A stretch of DNA of 44,951 nucleotides from a bacterium (GTDB lineage Bacteria; Hydrothermota; UBA3073; JACQXS01). The stretch is taken from positions 1-44,951 of the forward strand of contig JAUVIV010000007.1 of assembly GCA_030592575.1 (NCBI GenBank), given 5' to 3'. Position 1 is the stretch's first letter; each line of letters starts with the position of its first letter. Of this stretch, positions 15,703-24,199 are shown piece after piece. Made by a program: the position numbers and the translations under genes. The notes under the pieces are model-generated. The model ran no database searches. It had not been told where the DNA came from and saw nothing but the letters and a program-made list of their open reading frames with translations.

Positions 15703-16393
15703 GATTAAATTTTTTCTTATAATCAAGAATCAGTTTTTGAGCTATAGGCTTTATAGCATTATCATCGTCCCAATAACCTGTGTGTGATAAAGGAGTCTTC
15801 CTTATCCCAAAACTGCCTATATGAACAATATAATCATAATGACATTGTTTAATGTTTAAAAAATCCGTCTTAAGAGGCTTTCCGATTATATCATGCGAGC
15901 CAACAATATTCAACCAAAATTCAGGTTTGACGGTTTTTCTCGAATTTATCAATCTCAAAGCTAAGGGCGTTCCCATTGTGAATAGGTTTTTAACTTTGAA
16001 TTTGTATTTTCTCAAAAAATCATAAATGACTATTCCACCAAGCGAATGAGCTATAAAAGAATTATCGCAACCTTCTGAATGTTTCGATACTACTGAATGA
16101 ATATATTTTAATATCCTTCCTTTTTTGTATCCATAAGCAATAGCATCATATCCAACTGTATTGAATATTTCTCTGAATCCGTCGGATTTGAGTTTTGAAT
16201 TCGCATTCTCCTCAATAGTAAAACGCTTAATCTCATTATCAATTATGTTGGAATATCGAATTTCGATAAGCCGAATCGCCTTTGCGGGAACATAGTTTAA
16301 AAGTTTCTTTTTTATATTGATTTTGAATTGATCCGTATAGCCTTCGGATTGAGTACCAATTCCATGAACAATAAAGACATTATGTTTTTTCAT
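15659..16393 (-). CDS. Alpha/beta-hydrolase (serine esterase/lipase-like), lysis-region
   Basis: 244 aa. It has an oxyanion region FIVHGIG (7-13), a nucleophile elbow AHSLGG (115-120) with S117, an acid candidate D168 (GSHDIIG) and H204 (PLSHTGYW), giving a full Ser-Asp-His triad. No signal peptide is evident, so release would rely on the holin or lysis event. It is the last gene of the late operon, right behind the endolysin (14-bp overlap). It could cleave an outer-envelope ester much as LysB does in mycobacteriophages, but sequence similarity to LysB is not claimed. Its end overlaps the opposite-strand helicase by 44 bp. Confidence 0.75.
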   Translation of the reverse strand: MKKHNVFIVHGIGTQSEGYTDQFKINIKKKLLNYVPAKAIRLIEIRYSNIIDNEIKRFTIEENANSKLKSDGFREIFNTVGYDAIAYGYKKGRILKYIHSVVSKHSEGCDNSFIAHSLGGIVIYDFLRKYKFKVKNLFTMGTPLALRLINSRKTVKPEFWLNIVGSHDIIGKPLKTDFLNIKQCHYDYIVHIGSFGIRKTPLSHTGYWDDDNAIKPIAQKLILDYKKKFNLKKFLLWIDDLWDV

Positions 16394-16868
16394 TTGTTAT
16401 CCTACATTGTTTTCTAAGCCAATTCATATCTATATTGGGACAAGTTTTACCTTGCTTAATTCCACTTTCCATTTCGTAATGTCCGAAGAGCTTAATATTG
16501 GGATACATGAATTTAAACTCTTCTATGAGTGTTATTAAGCTGTATATCTGACGAGCTGAAAATAAATCAATTCCAACTAAGCATATTCCAATAGAGGTTT
16601 TATTATCTCCCCGACAGTGAGCACCGGCAATTTCAACATCCCTACCCCATACAATTCTTCCGTCATGTTCGGGATTTAACTTTAACAGCGTTTTAGCGGG
16701 TTTGCTTTTTGAATTCATAATAAGAAAGTGATAACCTATGTCTGACCATCCATTTTCAATTACATGAAGATTAAAAAACCACTTCCGAGTAGCATAATCG
16801 GAAACTGAACAATGAATGATAATCTTATCAATTTCTCTTTCAGGTCTTTTTCTGAAAAATTTTATCAT
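16380..16868 (-). CDS. Endolysin: N-acetylmuramoyl-L-alanine amidase (T7 lysozyme-like)
   Basis: 162 aa, the size of T7 lysozyme. Amidase_2 fold with zinc ligands H19 (IIIHCS), H130 (FGHYE) and C143 (KTCPNID), and catalytic-support residues Y46 (DIGYHF) and K141. GAHCRGDN and SIGICLVG are family landmarks. It cuts the amide between MurNAc and L-Ala in peptidoglycan. There is no signal peptide, so a holin is needed. SD AAAAGGAA upstream. Neighbours are a membrane protein upstream and an esterase downstream. Confidence 0.93.
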   Translation of the reverse strand: MIKFFRKRPEREIDKIIIHCSVSDYATRKWFFNLHVIENGWSDIGYHFLIMNSKSKPAKTLLKLNPEHDGRIVWGRDVEIAGAHCRGDNKTSIGICLVGIDLFSARQIYSLITLIEEFKFMYPNIKLFGHYEMESGIKQGKTCPNIDMNWLRKQCRITNEKT

Positions 16869-17431
16869 CTTTTATTCCTTTTACCTATTTTCATTATGTC
16901 TTCATTGTAAAATTTCGTCATACTGTTTTTAATAAATGACTTACACTGGCTTTTAGCGGTATCTTTCGACCGTTTTTCTAAGATACCGATAATTCCGTCA
17001 AATAAACGATCTCTACGACTATTTTCCATTACTTCTGCAAGACATGCGGAATCATAGGTAAACTTAGTTAATTTTGAAAAATCTTCGGCATAATTGATGT
17101 CAATAATATCCTTACATTTTGCTGAAATAGCTTTCCATTCTTTTTCAATATTATTTTTTTCAATAATGGTTTCAATATTTCCTATCAAGTGATAGTGTGA
17201 ATTGTGATAGGTATTTTTCAATATTATTTCAGCTTGTTCGTAAGTTATTGTGTCAGAGTACTTCTGAGATAGTACTTTTAGGTAGTCTTCCATTCGGGAC
17301 ATTAGTTCTGCCTGTTTGCGAATTACATGATACTTGAAAACTCCATAAGAAACAACAAAGACAAATAACATTAACGACCCTGTTTCCCCAAAATAATTGA
17401 TAAAAAGTTCTATTATTTTAACTTCATCCAT
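16865..17431 (-). CDS. Membrane-anchored protein in the lysis cluster (possible holin/spanin-like)
   Basis: 188 aa from ATG 17431, chosen because it overlaps the upstream stop (TAATG) and GGTGG lies eight bases before it. One hydrophobic segment (~10-32, FGETGSLMLFVFVVSYGVF) is followed by a long charged helical domain of about 150 residues with few features. One TM plus a long helix is compatible with an accessory lysis protein, though the soluble part is larger than in most holins. Its place directly before the amidase supports a lysis role; no family is recognised. Confidence 0.6.
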   Translation of the reverse strand: MDEVKIIELFINYFGETGSLMLFVFVVSYGVFKYHVIRKQAELMSRMEDYLKVLSQKYSDTITYEQAEIILKNTYHNSHYHLIGNIETIIEKNNIEKEWKAISAKCKDIIDINYAEDFSKLTKFTYDSACLAEVMENSRRDRLFDGIIGILEKRSKDTAKSQCKSFIKNSMTKFYNEDIMKIGKRNKR

Positions 17432-17727
17432 TATACAATCCACCATTTCAACCCGTCTGAACATACCTTTAAGATGCCTAAAGGAGCTATCTCCCGAATA
17501 TCCATAGAATCATCTATTGGTTCGTTTGTTGGATGCACTTTGCCTAAATGCGAGCTTATGTTTTTAAAAGTTAACGACATATCTAAATACAAAGAAGCAT
17601 CAGGCATATAAATATCTTTGTCTTCTGTTTCGCTATTTATCAATATCACTGAATACAGAGAGTCTATGTAATATGGCGAAATATCAGTTTCCAAAATCGG
17701 TCTTGACTCAGGTGTTATTTCTGACAT
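17431..17727 (-). CDS. Small beta-rich virion-type protein (decoration/fibre-like)
   Basis: 98 aa. The pattern VILINS...YMPDASLYLDMSLTFKNIS ... LKVCSDGLKWWIV resembles the short beta-domain found at the ends of many phage fibre or decoration proteins (usually LPDAS...G...IKN ... LVSDGTNW). It probably sits on the virion surface. It is located just after the capsid gene and one small gene, on the same transcript. SD AGGAGAG. The link is by motif pattern only. Confidence 0.55.
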   Translation of the reverse strand: MSEITPESRPILETDISPYYIDSLYSVILINSETEDKDIYMPDASLYLDMSLTFKNISSHLGKVHPTNEPIDDSMDIREIAPLGILKVCSDGLKWWIV

Positions 17728-17736
17728 TTAACTCTC

Positions 17737-18129
17737 CTAATTAGATTTATGAATCTCAGCTTCTCTCATTTTAACTCTTTTGAGAATTTCTGATTTTTTT
17801 TCGACTTTCTTAGAATACGATCTCAAATCAGTTAAGGAAGGAGGAGTTGGCTGATTCTTACTTTTCTTTTCAAAAACCAAATTTGCTTCTTTTCTTAGTT
17901 TTTCAGCCTTCTCTTTCATTTTTTTAGATTCGGATAGCATATCTTCCGGTTCTCTGTTGTCTTCTTTCATTTTAACCATATCAAAACCCAGCTTAGACAA
18001 TTCGCCAACTATAATCTTTTCAGATTTTTTATTTGGGTTTTCGACATTATTTTGCTTGGCAAATAACCGCAGTTTTTCAAGATCAGCATATTCGACCATA
18101 GCATTTTTGTCCAAAATATCATCACTCAT
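17737..18129 (-). CDS. Hypothetical protein with HeH/Rho-N-like domain (130 aa)
   Basis: Residues 14-55 (LEKLRLFAKQNNVENPNKK then IVGELSKLGF) match the domain at ~347-388 of the protein at 9916..11520 with 17 of 42 identical positions. The layout fits short helix-extended-loop-helix nucleic-acid or protein-binding domains. The rest is a highly charged helix likely to be coiled coil. It lies right behind the capsid gene, after a terminator. It may be a minor head protein that contacts DNA, or an accessory capsid factor; this is inference. SD AGGAG. Confidence 0.6.
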   Translation of the reverse strand: MSDDILDKNAMVEYADLEKLRLFAKQNNVENPNKKSEKIIVGELSKLGFDMVKMKEDNREPEDMLSESKKMKEKAEKLRKEANLVFEKKSKNQPTPPSLTDLRSYSKKVEKKSEILKRVKMREAEIHKSN

Positions 18130-18146
18130 TTTAATTCTCCTGTTTT

Positions 18147-18170
18147 AAAAATAAAGCCCCGAAGGGCTTT
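18147..18170 (-). terminator. Rho-independent terminator after the capsid gene (UUCG loop)
   Basis: On the minus strand AAAGCCC-TTCG-GGGCTTT is followed by ATTTTT. The seven-pair stem and the very stable UUCG loop make a strong signal, placed 10 bp after the capsid stop. Downstream late genes, including lysis, have no obvious promoter of their own, so they would depend on read-through. Confidence 0.85.
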
Positions 18171-18179
18171 TAAAATTTA

Positions 18180-19214
18180 CTATCCGTTGGATTTAAGAAC
18201 TGCAAATGGAATGCGTTTTCTATCCCACTTTCTTGTCCAATTTGTTGCATTTTCAAGTTCTGCGTAAGAAGGTGAAGATTTCACCATCACTGCACCTGTC
18301 CAATTTACACCAAACATCGACAATACAATCTCTCTACGGCTATGAAGAATATCTTCACCACCACCACCGCCGACAGAAGGTAATCTTTCCATTTCGGAAG
18401 GAACTTTCGATCCCCCGTTTCCAACTCCAAACACTCTCTCGCCATACAGGTATGTATCGAAAACATATCTTGGAGTAATTGTATCAGACATAAATCCATC
18501 TTGAACAACAGGGATGCTGTCATCAACAAGAAGTATTTTATTCTGATAAGTAGGAATGATTTTTCTGCCTTCTGAATCACGAATAAACGCAATAAGGTCT
18601 TGTTTTTGAAGTCTTCCATACACCATAGAATGAACTCCCATGTGCGTAATTTCGGTTTGCCTATCACCCATCGTGAGACAAGCATCAATTACAGCAACGG
18701 CTGAAATTAAGTTTGCATCTAATGGGTCGGTGTTTGCAGCGTGCTCCGCTATATCTACAACCATGTCGCTTGCGTTGTTTGCGATGTTATCTGCAACAAT
18801 ACCTTTAGTTGTGCGAAGTAGCTTTTGCTCCATTACGGCTCTCCAATAATCCGAAACCTTATTTCCAACAACCATTATCGGGTCACTTCCCAATGTCAAA
18901 TCAGACGCTAAGTCCATAACGCCCCAACTTTTGTTGTTTGAGTGTCTGATTGCTTTTGTAAGATCGGATGTTATTTTTTCAGGAGTCACAATATCCGCAG
19001 GATCGTCTGTGCTGATATTGGGTTCTGTTGGGTCGATCGCCTTCCAATAAGGCATTTCAATTTCTCTTCCTTTAGCTGATAACATTTTATTGAACCCATT
19101 ATCAGTTACGATAAGACCCGACTCTAAGAGTTTCCACTTGTTAAGTAGATTTTGGTCGATATATTGATTAAATATCAACGGCGTGTAAACATCAATAATT
19201 CTAACTTCTGACAT
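18180..19214 (-). CDS. Major capsid protein
   Basis: 344 aa, typical for an HK97-fold coat protein. The features I rely on are the N-terminal stretch (DVYTPLIFNQYIDQ), the segment on removal of the N-arm (LLESGLIV, IEMPYWKAI) and the central HMGVHSMVYGRLQKQDLI and PTYQNKILLVDDSIPVV, which are common in coat proteins with separate scaffolds. It follows a scaffold gene by 22 bp, and MuF, portal and terminase lie upstream. A promoter precedes scaffold and capsid and a strong terminator follows the capsid, giving a compact high-expression unit. SD AAAGGTG. Confidence 0.88.
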   Translation of the reverse strand: MSEVRIIDVYTPLIFNQYIDQNLLNKWKLLESGLIVTDNGFNKMLSAKGREIEMPYWKAIDPTEPNISTDDPADIVTPEKITSDLTKAIRHSNNKSWGVMDLASDLTLGSDPIMVVGNKVSDYWRAVMEQKLLRTTKGIVADNIANNASDMVVDIAEHAANTDPLDANLISAVAVIDACLTMGDRQTEITHMGVHSMVYGRLQKQDLIAFIRDSEGRKIIPTYQNKILLVDDSIPVVQDGFMSDTITPRYVFDTYLYGERVFGVGNGGSKVPSEMERLPSVGGGGGEDILHSRREIVLSMFGVNWTGAVMVKSSPSYAELENATNWTRKWDRKRIPFAVLKSNG

Positions 19215-19236
19215 AAGTCACCTTTATATTTAGTTT

Positions 19237-20007
19237 TTATTGAGTCAATTTCTGCAACTCTTCGGCAAGTGCAGGATTGGCTTTTGCTAATATGGATTGC
19301 TTGGTGATATTTAACGAATCCTTGCCGAATGGATTGTTTTTCGTGTCATAAACTTCACCGTCTATAACAGTTGATAATTTACCGCTAAATACTTTCCCTT
19401 TTGCTTTCATACCTTCAATAGGTAAAGCCCAATTCGTAGAAGTGATTGTCTTTTCCAACCAATCTTTTATCGAAACACCATCGTTATCGACAAATGTTTG
19501 TTTTTCTTCACTGTAAGACAACATTGACTTTGCACGAAGAATAACATCTTGCACAGATAAAGGATCGACCACACCATCAGTGACGCTTCTGACAGCATTT
19601 TCAAGTTCCAAATCTGAGAGTTTGGTTTTAAGACCATCTCTTTCACCTGTAATCTCCAACATCTTTTTTTCGTTACTTTCTTTTTCTCTCTCAAAAGGCT
19701 TTAGTCTTGTATTAACTAATTTGGATATAGCCTCATCATCTATCTTTCCTGCCCTGATCTTGAGTTCATCTATTTCGTCCATAGCAGTCTGTATCTCTTC
19801 GGGAGATTGCTTATAAAGCGATAGTTTGCTCTTAGTGGATGAATGATCTGCTCTTTCTTTTTTTAAAGCAGTGTTTAATTTTTCTGTGTCCGCCTCTGTT
19901 TTTACAACAACATCCAAGTCTAACACAAAGCCGGAATCCCCCTTTTTGTAATGACCCTTTTCGACATCGGACAATCCGTCAAGATTCTCTCTTTTGATTT
20001 GTAACAT
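19237..20007 (-). CDS. Head scaffolding protein
   Basis: 256 aa from ATG 20007, selected because AGAGGTGGGG is just upstream and because the earlier in-frame start overlaps the -10 box of the promoter at 20046. The long middle (~40-150) is charged coiled coil. A short C-terminal domain ends in AKANPALAEELQKLTQ, the type of tail that binds coat protein. Scaffolds guide capsid assembly and then leave. Position between the MuF-like protein and the capsid matches this role. Confidence 0.85.
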   Translation of the reverse strand: MLQIKRENLDGLSDVEKGHYKKGDSGFVLDLDVVVKTEADTEKLNTALKKERADHSSTKSKLSLYKQSPEEIQTAMDEIDELKIRAGKIDDEAISKLVNTRLKPFEREKESNEKKMLEITGERDGLKTKLSDLELENAVRSVTDGVVDPLSVQDVILRAKSMLSYSEEKQTFVDNDGVSIKDWLEKTITSTNWALPIEGMKAKGKVFSGKLSTVIDGEVYDTKNNPFGKDSLNITKQSILAKANPALAEELQKLTQ

Positions 20008-20045
20008 TTTCCCCACCTCTTTTGTTTTTCTTATTGTTCTCAATA

Positions 20046-20074
20046 AATATAAAGTAAATTATCTTTGAAATCAA
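20046..20074 (-). promoter_or_regulatory. Internal late promoter for scaffold and capsid
   Basis: Minus-strand TTGATT (20074..20069), a 17-bp spacer and TATATT (20051..20046). Initiation near 20039 would leave a 32-nt leader to the ATG at 20007. With the terminator at 18147 it would bracket the scaffold and capsid genes and give them extra transcripts. Confidence 0.6.
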
Positions 20075-20083
20075 GCAAAATAT

Positions 20084-21271
20084 TTACACAGTCATACTGA
20101 ACGAGTCGGAATACATATCAGATAGCTGTTTAAGTGTTAATGCTCTTCCTGACCTGTCGGAAAATTTATCCAAACTCAGCTTTCCTTCTCTGAATAATTT
20201 GGCTTTTTGCTTTCCTAAAACTCTTTCTTGAAATACTTGGGATTGATTTTTTAAGAATGCCTCATAATTGTAATTAGAAGGAACACCTCCAATAAAATTT
20301 TTCGCCCACTCTTTTTTCATTTTGTCTATAATTATCCTTTTTTCTAAATCAGATTTAATAGCCCAATCGTCATATATTATTTTTGCATCTGCAACAAAAT
20401 CCTTACGAGCATAGGATCTTCCATCTCTATAATAGAAAATACGACCACCGGCTAATGCGACACCGTTTATAATCGGATAGCGTCTCGATCTGCAATTATA
20501 ATGTAACGGTGGATATAATCCTTTTCCAATAGCAAATACTTTTCCGTCTGTTTTTGCACATATCGGAGTTGTAAGAGCATCCAATACAGCTACAAACACC
20601 TCTTGCTTTGAGGTATCTCCATATAAGCCCATAACATCCTGATTTGCAACAATAAATCCTTGAAGAGATGTTTCCGCCATTCCCGATATAGTTGTATTAA
20701 CAATAGTTTTAGCATGGTTATTCGCAGTTCCTATTGAGCTACCTGCATAATTACGACTCTGAATCCCTGCGATAGCTGTTACTATTGCCGGAACTGAATA
20801 ACCTGCCCGAAATAACGACTTTGTTTTCAATAAAATAGATTTGTAATGATTTTCAGCTAATTCCTGAAATCTGTCAGTTGTTGTCATTCCCATTATAATC
20901 TCAGATTCGGGTTTTTGTTCTTTCGGTTTATTCCATTTATGTAAAACAGGAGATATTTCCCTAAACAACCCTGTAATGTACTCCGCTTCGTGTTTCACGA
21001 ATAAAGAGGACTCATTCATCAAGTTGGACTCCAATATCGCAAAAGGGGCTTTTATGATAGTTTCAAGACGCTTTGCAAAATTTCTCCATTGCTTACTATT
21101 TAAAGACTCAAATCGAGGTAAATCCGAGAGATGGTCTAATAGGAGCAACCTAAGAGCCGGACTTGTATCAAAAATAGTTTTAGACGATTTTTTCTGCAAT
21201 CCCCTAATGTAATCTAACAACAAAATAGAATGAATTGTAATTTCATCATGTATTTGCTGATTAAAGTTCAT
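20084..21271 (-). CDS. Minor head protein (MuF/SPP1 gp7-like)
   Basis: 395 aa. Residues ~170-265 carry the MuF signature: NHAKTIVNTTISG, then ALTTPICAKTDGKVFAIGKG and PPLHYNCRSRRYPI, with the conserved Cys, His and CRS residues. MuF proteins sit near the portal inside the head and may be injected with DNA. The gene overlaps the portal stop in TAATG with SD GAGGAA, which supports coupled synthesis with portal. Function beyond head morphogenesis is uncertain. Confidence 0.88.
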   Translation of the reverse strand: MNFNQQIHDEITIHSILLLDYIRGLQKKSSKTIFDTSPALRLLLLDHLSDLPRFESLNSKQWRNFAKRLETIIKAPFAILESNLMNESSLFVKHEAEYITGLFREISPVLHKWNKPKEQKPESEIIMGMTTTDRFQELAENHYKSILLKTKSLFRAGYSVPAIVTAIAGIQSRNYAGSSIGTANNHAKTIVNTTISGMAETSLQGFIVANQDVMGLYGDTSKQEVFVAVLDALTTPICAKTDGKVFAIGKGLYPPLHYNCRSRRYPIINGVALAGGRIFYYRDGRSYARKDFVADAKIIYDDWAIKSDLEKRIIIDKMKKEWAKNFIGGVPSNYNYEAFLKNQSQVFQERVLGKQKAKLFREGKLSLDKFSDRSGRALTLKQLSDMYSDSFSMTV

Positions 21272-22740
21272 TATTCCTCATTACTATTGTCATCAGCTTC
21301 ATTTCCTTCCCCCTTATCATACTCTGCTCCCCCAAAGGAAAATCCTAAGATACTAAGACTTTCCTGAATATCCACCAGCCAATCTTCATAAGTATCCTCA
21401 ATAGCCATATCATTTCGCAATGCCCATCTGTAAACATTTTTCAAACTAATACCACCGCCGACAGCAACATTCCATAAATCTAAATAATCTCGTGGTGACA
21501 ATTTTTCTTGATTAAAGTCTAAGTTAGGTGTGTATTTACAAATATTAGGAGAACCCATCCATTCCAATCCCCACTTTAACAATTTATTGATAGCTTCCGC
21601 ACTTGTTAAAGCCAACTCTCTTAAATCAGATGTTTGTAGTGTGATCCTTGTTGTCAATGCCTTGCCTGACTCCACGCCCTCTTTATCAGAAATAACAATT
21701 CCGTTACCTTCGGATTCTCTTTTAAGAGCTTCGAGAGATAGTCTCATTTCACCTAATCCATCCGCAGACGCATTTGCGTAACCCACTTTAGCATCTTTGT
21801 TATCAGAATGAATAAAGCCATCCGACCTAACTTTTGTATTTTCCATTTTCTTTGTACTAAAACCAATAAGAAAAAGCAATGCGAATGCTTGTAAATATAA
21901 GCCTTGCCTGTATTCTGCGTCAGCCCGATATGCCGATAAGGACAAATCGCTAAGTTCAACTAAAAGAGGTTTTTCTATTTCCATTGTTGTTGTTTTGATA
22001 TTAGCTACTGTAAATGGAATGTAATCTATTGTCTTGGGGTTTTTAAATATCCGAAACTCCTCGTGACTTTGGTCAGGACTATCTATATCCCATGTAATCC
22101 ATGTTCTCTCATCCAATAAGACAGAATAGTAATATTCAAAAATTTCACCTCTTCCTAAAGCTAAAAGTCGAAATTGATCCTTTTTTTCAAAAGTCTTACT
22201 CTCAGAATTAAAAACATCGCCACTTTCGTCAAGTAAGACAAATTGTAGTTTTTTCGATCCGTTTACCACGATTTCATTCCATACCAAAATCGAGTCTGCT
22301 GAATACTTCACTACATGGGGAAACTGCCCTTTTTCAGAATAGTCTAATAATAAGCCAATTCGTCCATAAAGAAGTTGTTGGGAATTGATGTCTCTGCTAA
22401 GACTGTAAATATCCTCTCCGTCAATAGTGATGCTTTCAATCCATTTATCTAATTTTTCAGGAAGTTGTATTACACCGGTCTTACTGTGCATTAGTCCCAT
22501 AGCCTTCTTTATTGTTTTACTGCAAAAATTGTAATAAGTAGCTCTTTTTTTATAAGCATCATACCTAACAGTTCCGTCATTCCCGTCTTCAACTTGACCC
22601 TCAGTTTTAGGCAAATATGTTTCACCGGCATTCTTTACTCCTGTTTGTCCTAACTCTGTTGTAATATAAAGCTGTGTCCATATAGGCAACATCCTATCGT
22701 AAGACGGTTGGCACGATATTGTTTTCTTTTCCTGATCCAT
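21271..22740 (-). CDS. Portal protein (DUF4055-like)
   Basis: 489 aa, usual size for a portal. The N-terminal region (YLPKTEGQ...YDAYKKRATYYNFCSKTIKKAMGLMHSK) and the later DQSHEEFRIFKNPKTIDYIPF are typical of the DUF4055 portal family. Twelve copies form the ring at the head vertex through which DNA is packaged. The C-terminus is acidic. SD AAGGAGAAG. It is followed by the MuF-like gene in an overlapping frame and preceded by terminase. Confidence 0.87.
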   Translation of the reverse strand: MDQEKKTISCQPSYDRMLPIWTQLYITTELGQTGVKNAGETYLPKTEGQVEDGNDGTVRYDAYKKRATYYNFCSKTIKKAMGLMHSKTGVIQLPEKLDKWIESITIDGEDIYSLSRDINSQQLLYGRIGLLLDYSEKGQFPHVVKYSADSILVWNEIVVNGSKKLQFVLLDESGDVFNSESKTFEKKDQFRLLALGRGEIFEYYYSVLLDERTWITWDIDSPDQSHEEFRIFKNPKTIDYIPFTVANIKTTTMEIEKPLLVELSDLSLSAYRADAEYRQGLYLQAFALLFLIGFSTKKMENTKVRSDGFIHSDNKDAKVGYANASADGLGEMRLSLEALKRESEGNGIVISDKEGVESGKALTTRITLQTSDLRELALTSAEAINKLLKWGLEWMGSPNICKYTPNLDFNQEKLSPRDYLDLWNVAVGGGISLKNVYRWALRNDMAIEDTYEDWLVDIQESLSILGFSFGGAEYDKGEGNEADDNSNEE

Positions 22741-22750
22741 TTTCTTCTCC

Positions 22751-24199
22751 TTAATTTTGTCTATGTCCTATATTAAGACCCCAAACTTTACTGACAACTC
22801 TATATCGGGCTTCGTCAGCACAATGGTCTTCCTGAGTTGTATCTATATCGTCCATATTGATACTATCTTGCATGAGTAGTGGAACTGTTCTTAAAAATGC
22901 TGAACAATTAGAAAATATAAATAACCCTGCACCTTCTCTTGATTTTGCATTATACATTGCCGAAGCCATGAGTTCCCACCCTAAAGCCCGACTGCCTGCC
23001 CCCTTTGTCGAAGGTTTCCATTCACAACCCACAGAAGCCATTTTATCTGCAATACTGAGTGAGTCATCCGAAGCAAATATCTGACTATCAGCAATACCGT
23101 CATCTACTTCGATGCCTGTTCTTTTGTATATCATGTTATCATATTTTATGATTCGCTTTGCAACTTCAATGGATGGCATTTGAATCCCTACATTTCGCTC
23201 CCCTTCTCTACACCCATACCACTCAAATATGCGAAATAAATCCCCTCGAATAGTAGGAAATTTCGTTCCGTCTTTCAATGTTACTTCACTACCGTCACTT
23301 TCAGCCCACCATCCCACCGAAAACGGCTTAGACTTTCCCCAATCGAGAGACCTGTTAACATGCCATGATTTTGGAATGTCAAAGGGTTCTACAACATTGT
23401 ATCTACTATCCCAATATTCTTCAAAATAACCACCTGCTTGAATATTCCATTTGCCAAAAACCCACGCCATGCGAAGAGCCTTGTTTCTTTTGTTCATCAT
23501 TAGCTTGTAAATATAATCAGGATCACTCTTTAGTAGTATGGTATTTTCAACTAAGGAAACTCTAATGGCAACCCTTTTATTCTTTCCATTAAAATCTGTT
23601 ATAATTCTACCGCCGATAGGGTCAGGAATAATAAAATAATCCTTTACCCACTGATGTCCTATGCCGTATGGGTTTGAATTCGATATAGCAAATTTTGGAA
23701 TACCTTCAACAGGACTTCTGTTTAGAGTTAGCATATTAAAATAAAAAGTACTATCTCCCCAATTTGTAAGTTCCTCAAAACCCATAAAGGGATATTCGTG
23801 ACCATGAAATTTTCTATAATCAGATTCCGTTTTACCGTATCGAAATAATAACTGCTCTCCTGTTTTGAAAACCCATTTTCGAGTCTTATCACTTTCCTTA
23901 TAGATAGCATCAGGAAATATTTTAAAGAAAAAATCCTTAGACTTGCTAACAACATCTTCAAGCTCTTTAGCTTCGGTTCTCAGGATTATCCCCTTCCATG
24001 CAGTGCCAAAACCCCTTCCGACATATTTTGCATACTTCATAAGCATTAACAAACTCTTTCCACCACCCCTATTGCCATGTATGAAAATTTGATTTACAGG
24101 ACACGACATTACCAACCGCTGTCCGCCTATTAAGGGAGCCCATATTATTTTAGGATCGGAAGTTATTTTAATCCCCGTATTATTCGTCCTGATTTGCAT
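22751..24199 (-). CDS. Terminase large subunit
   Basis: 482 aa. ATPase: Walker A HGNRGGGKS (41-49), Walker B YPFMGFEE (136-143) and a coupling-like SNSNP (173-177). Nuclease (RNase H fold): DWG with D286, ADSQIF with D371, and EDHCADEARY near 457-466. It translocates and cuts DNA at the portal. It overlaps the small subunit by 20 bp, so both are probably coupled. The clear nuclease acids allow headful or site-specific cutting; the mode cannot be read here. Confidence 0.95.
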   Translation of the reverse strand: MQIRTNNTGIKITSDPKIIWAPLIGGQRLVMSCPVNQIFIHGNRGGGKSLLMLMKYAKYVGRGFGTAWKGIILRTEAKELEDVVSKSKDFFFKIFPDAIYKESDKTRKWVFKTGEQLLFRYGKTESDYRKFHGHEYPFMGFEELTNWGDSTFYFNMLTLNRSPVEGIPKFAISNSNPYGIGHQWVKDYFIIPDPIGGRIITDFNGKNKRVAIRVSLVENTILLKSDPDYIYKLMMNKRNKALRMAWVFGKWNIQAGGYFEEYWDSRYNVVEPFDIPKSWHVNRSLDWGKSKPFSVGWWAESDGSEVTLKDGTKFPTIRGDLFRIFEWYGCREGERNVGIQMPSIEVAKRIIKYDNMIYKRTGIEVDDGIADSQIFASDDSLSIADKMASVGCEWKPSTKGAGSRALGWELMASAMYNAKSREGAGLFIFSNCSAFLRTVPLLMQDSINMDDIDTTQEDHCADEARYRVVSKVWGLNIGHRQN

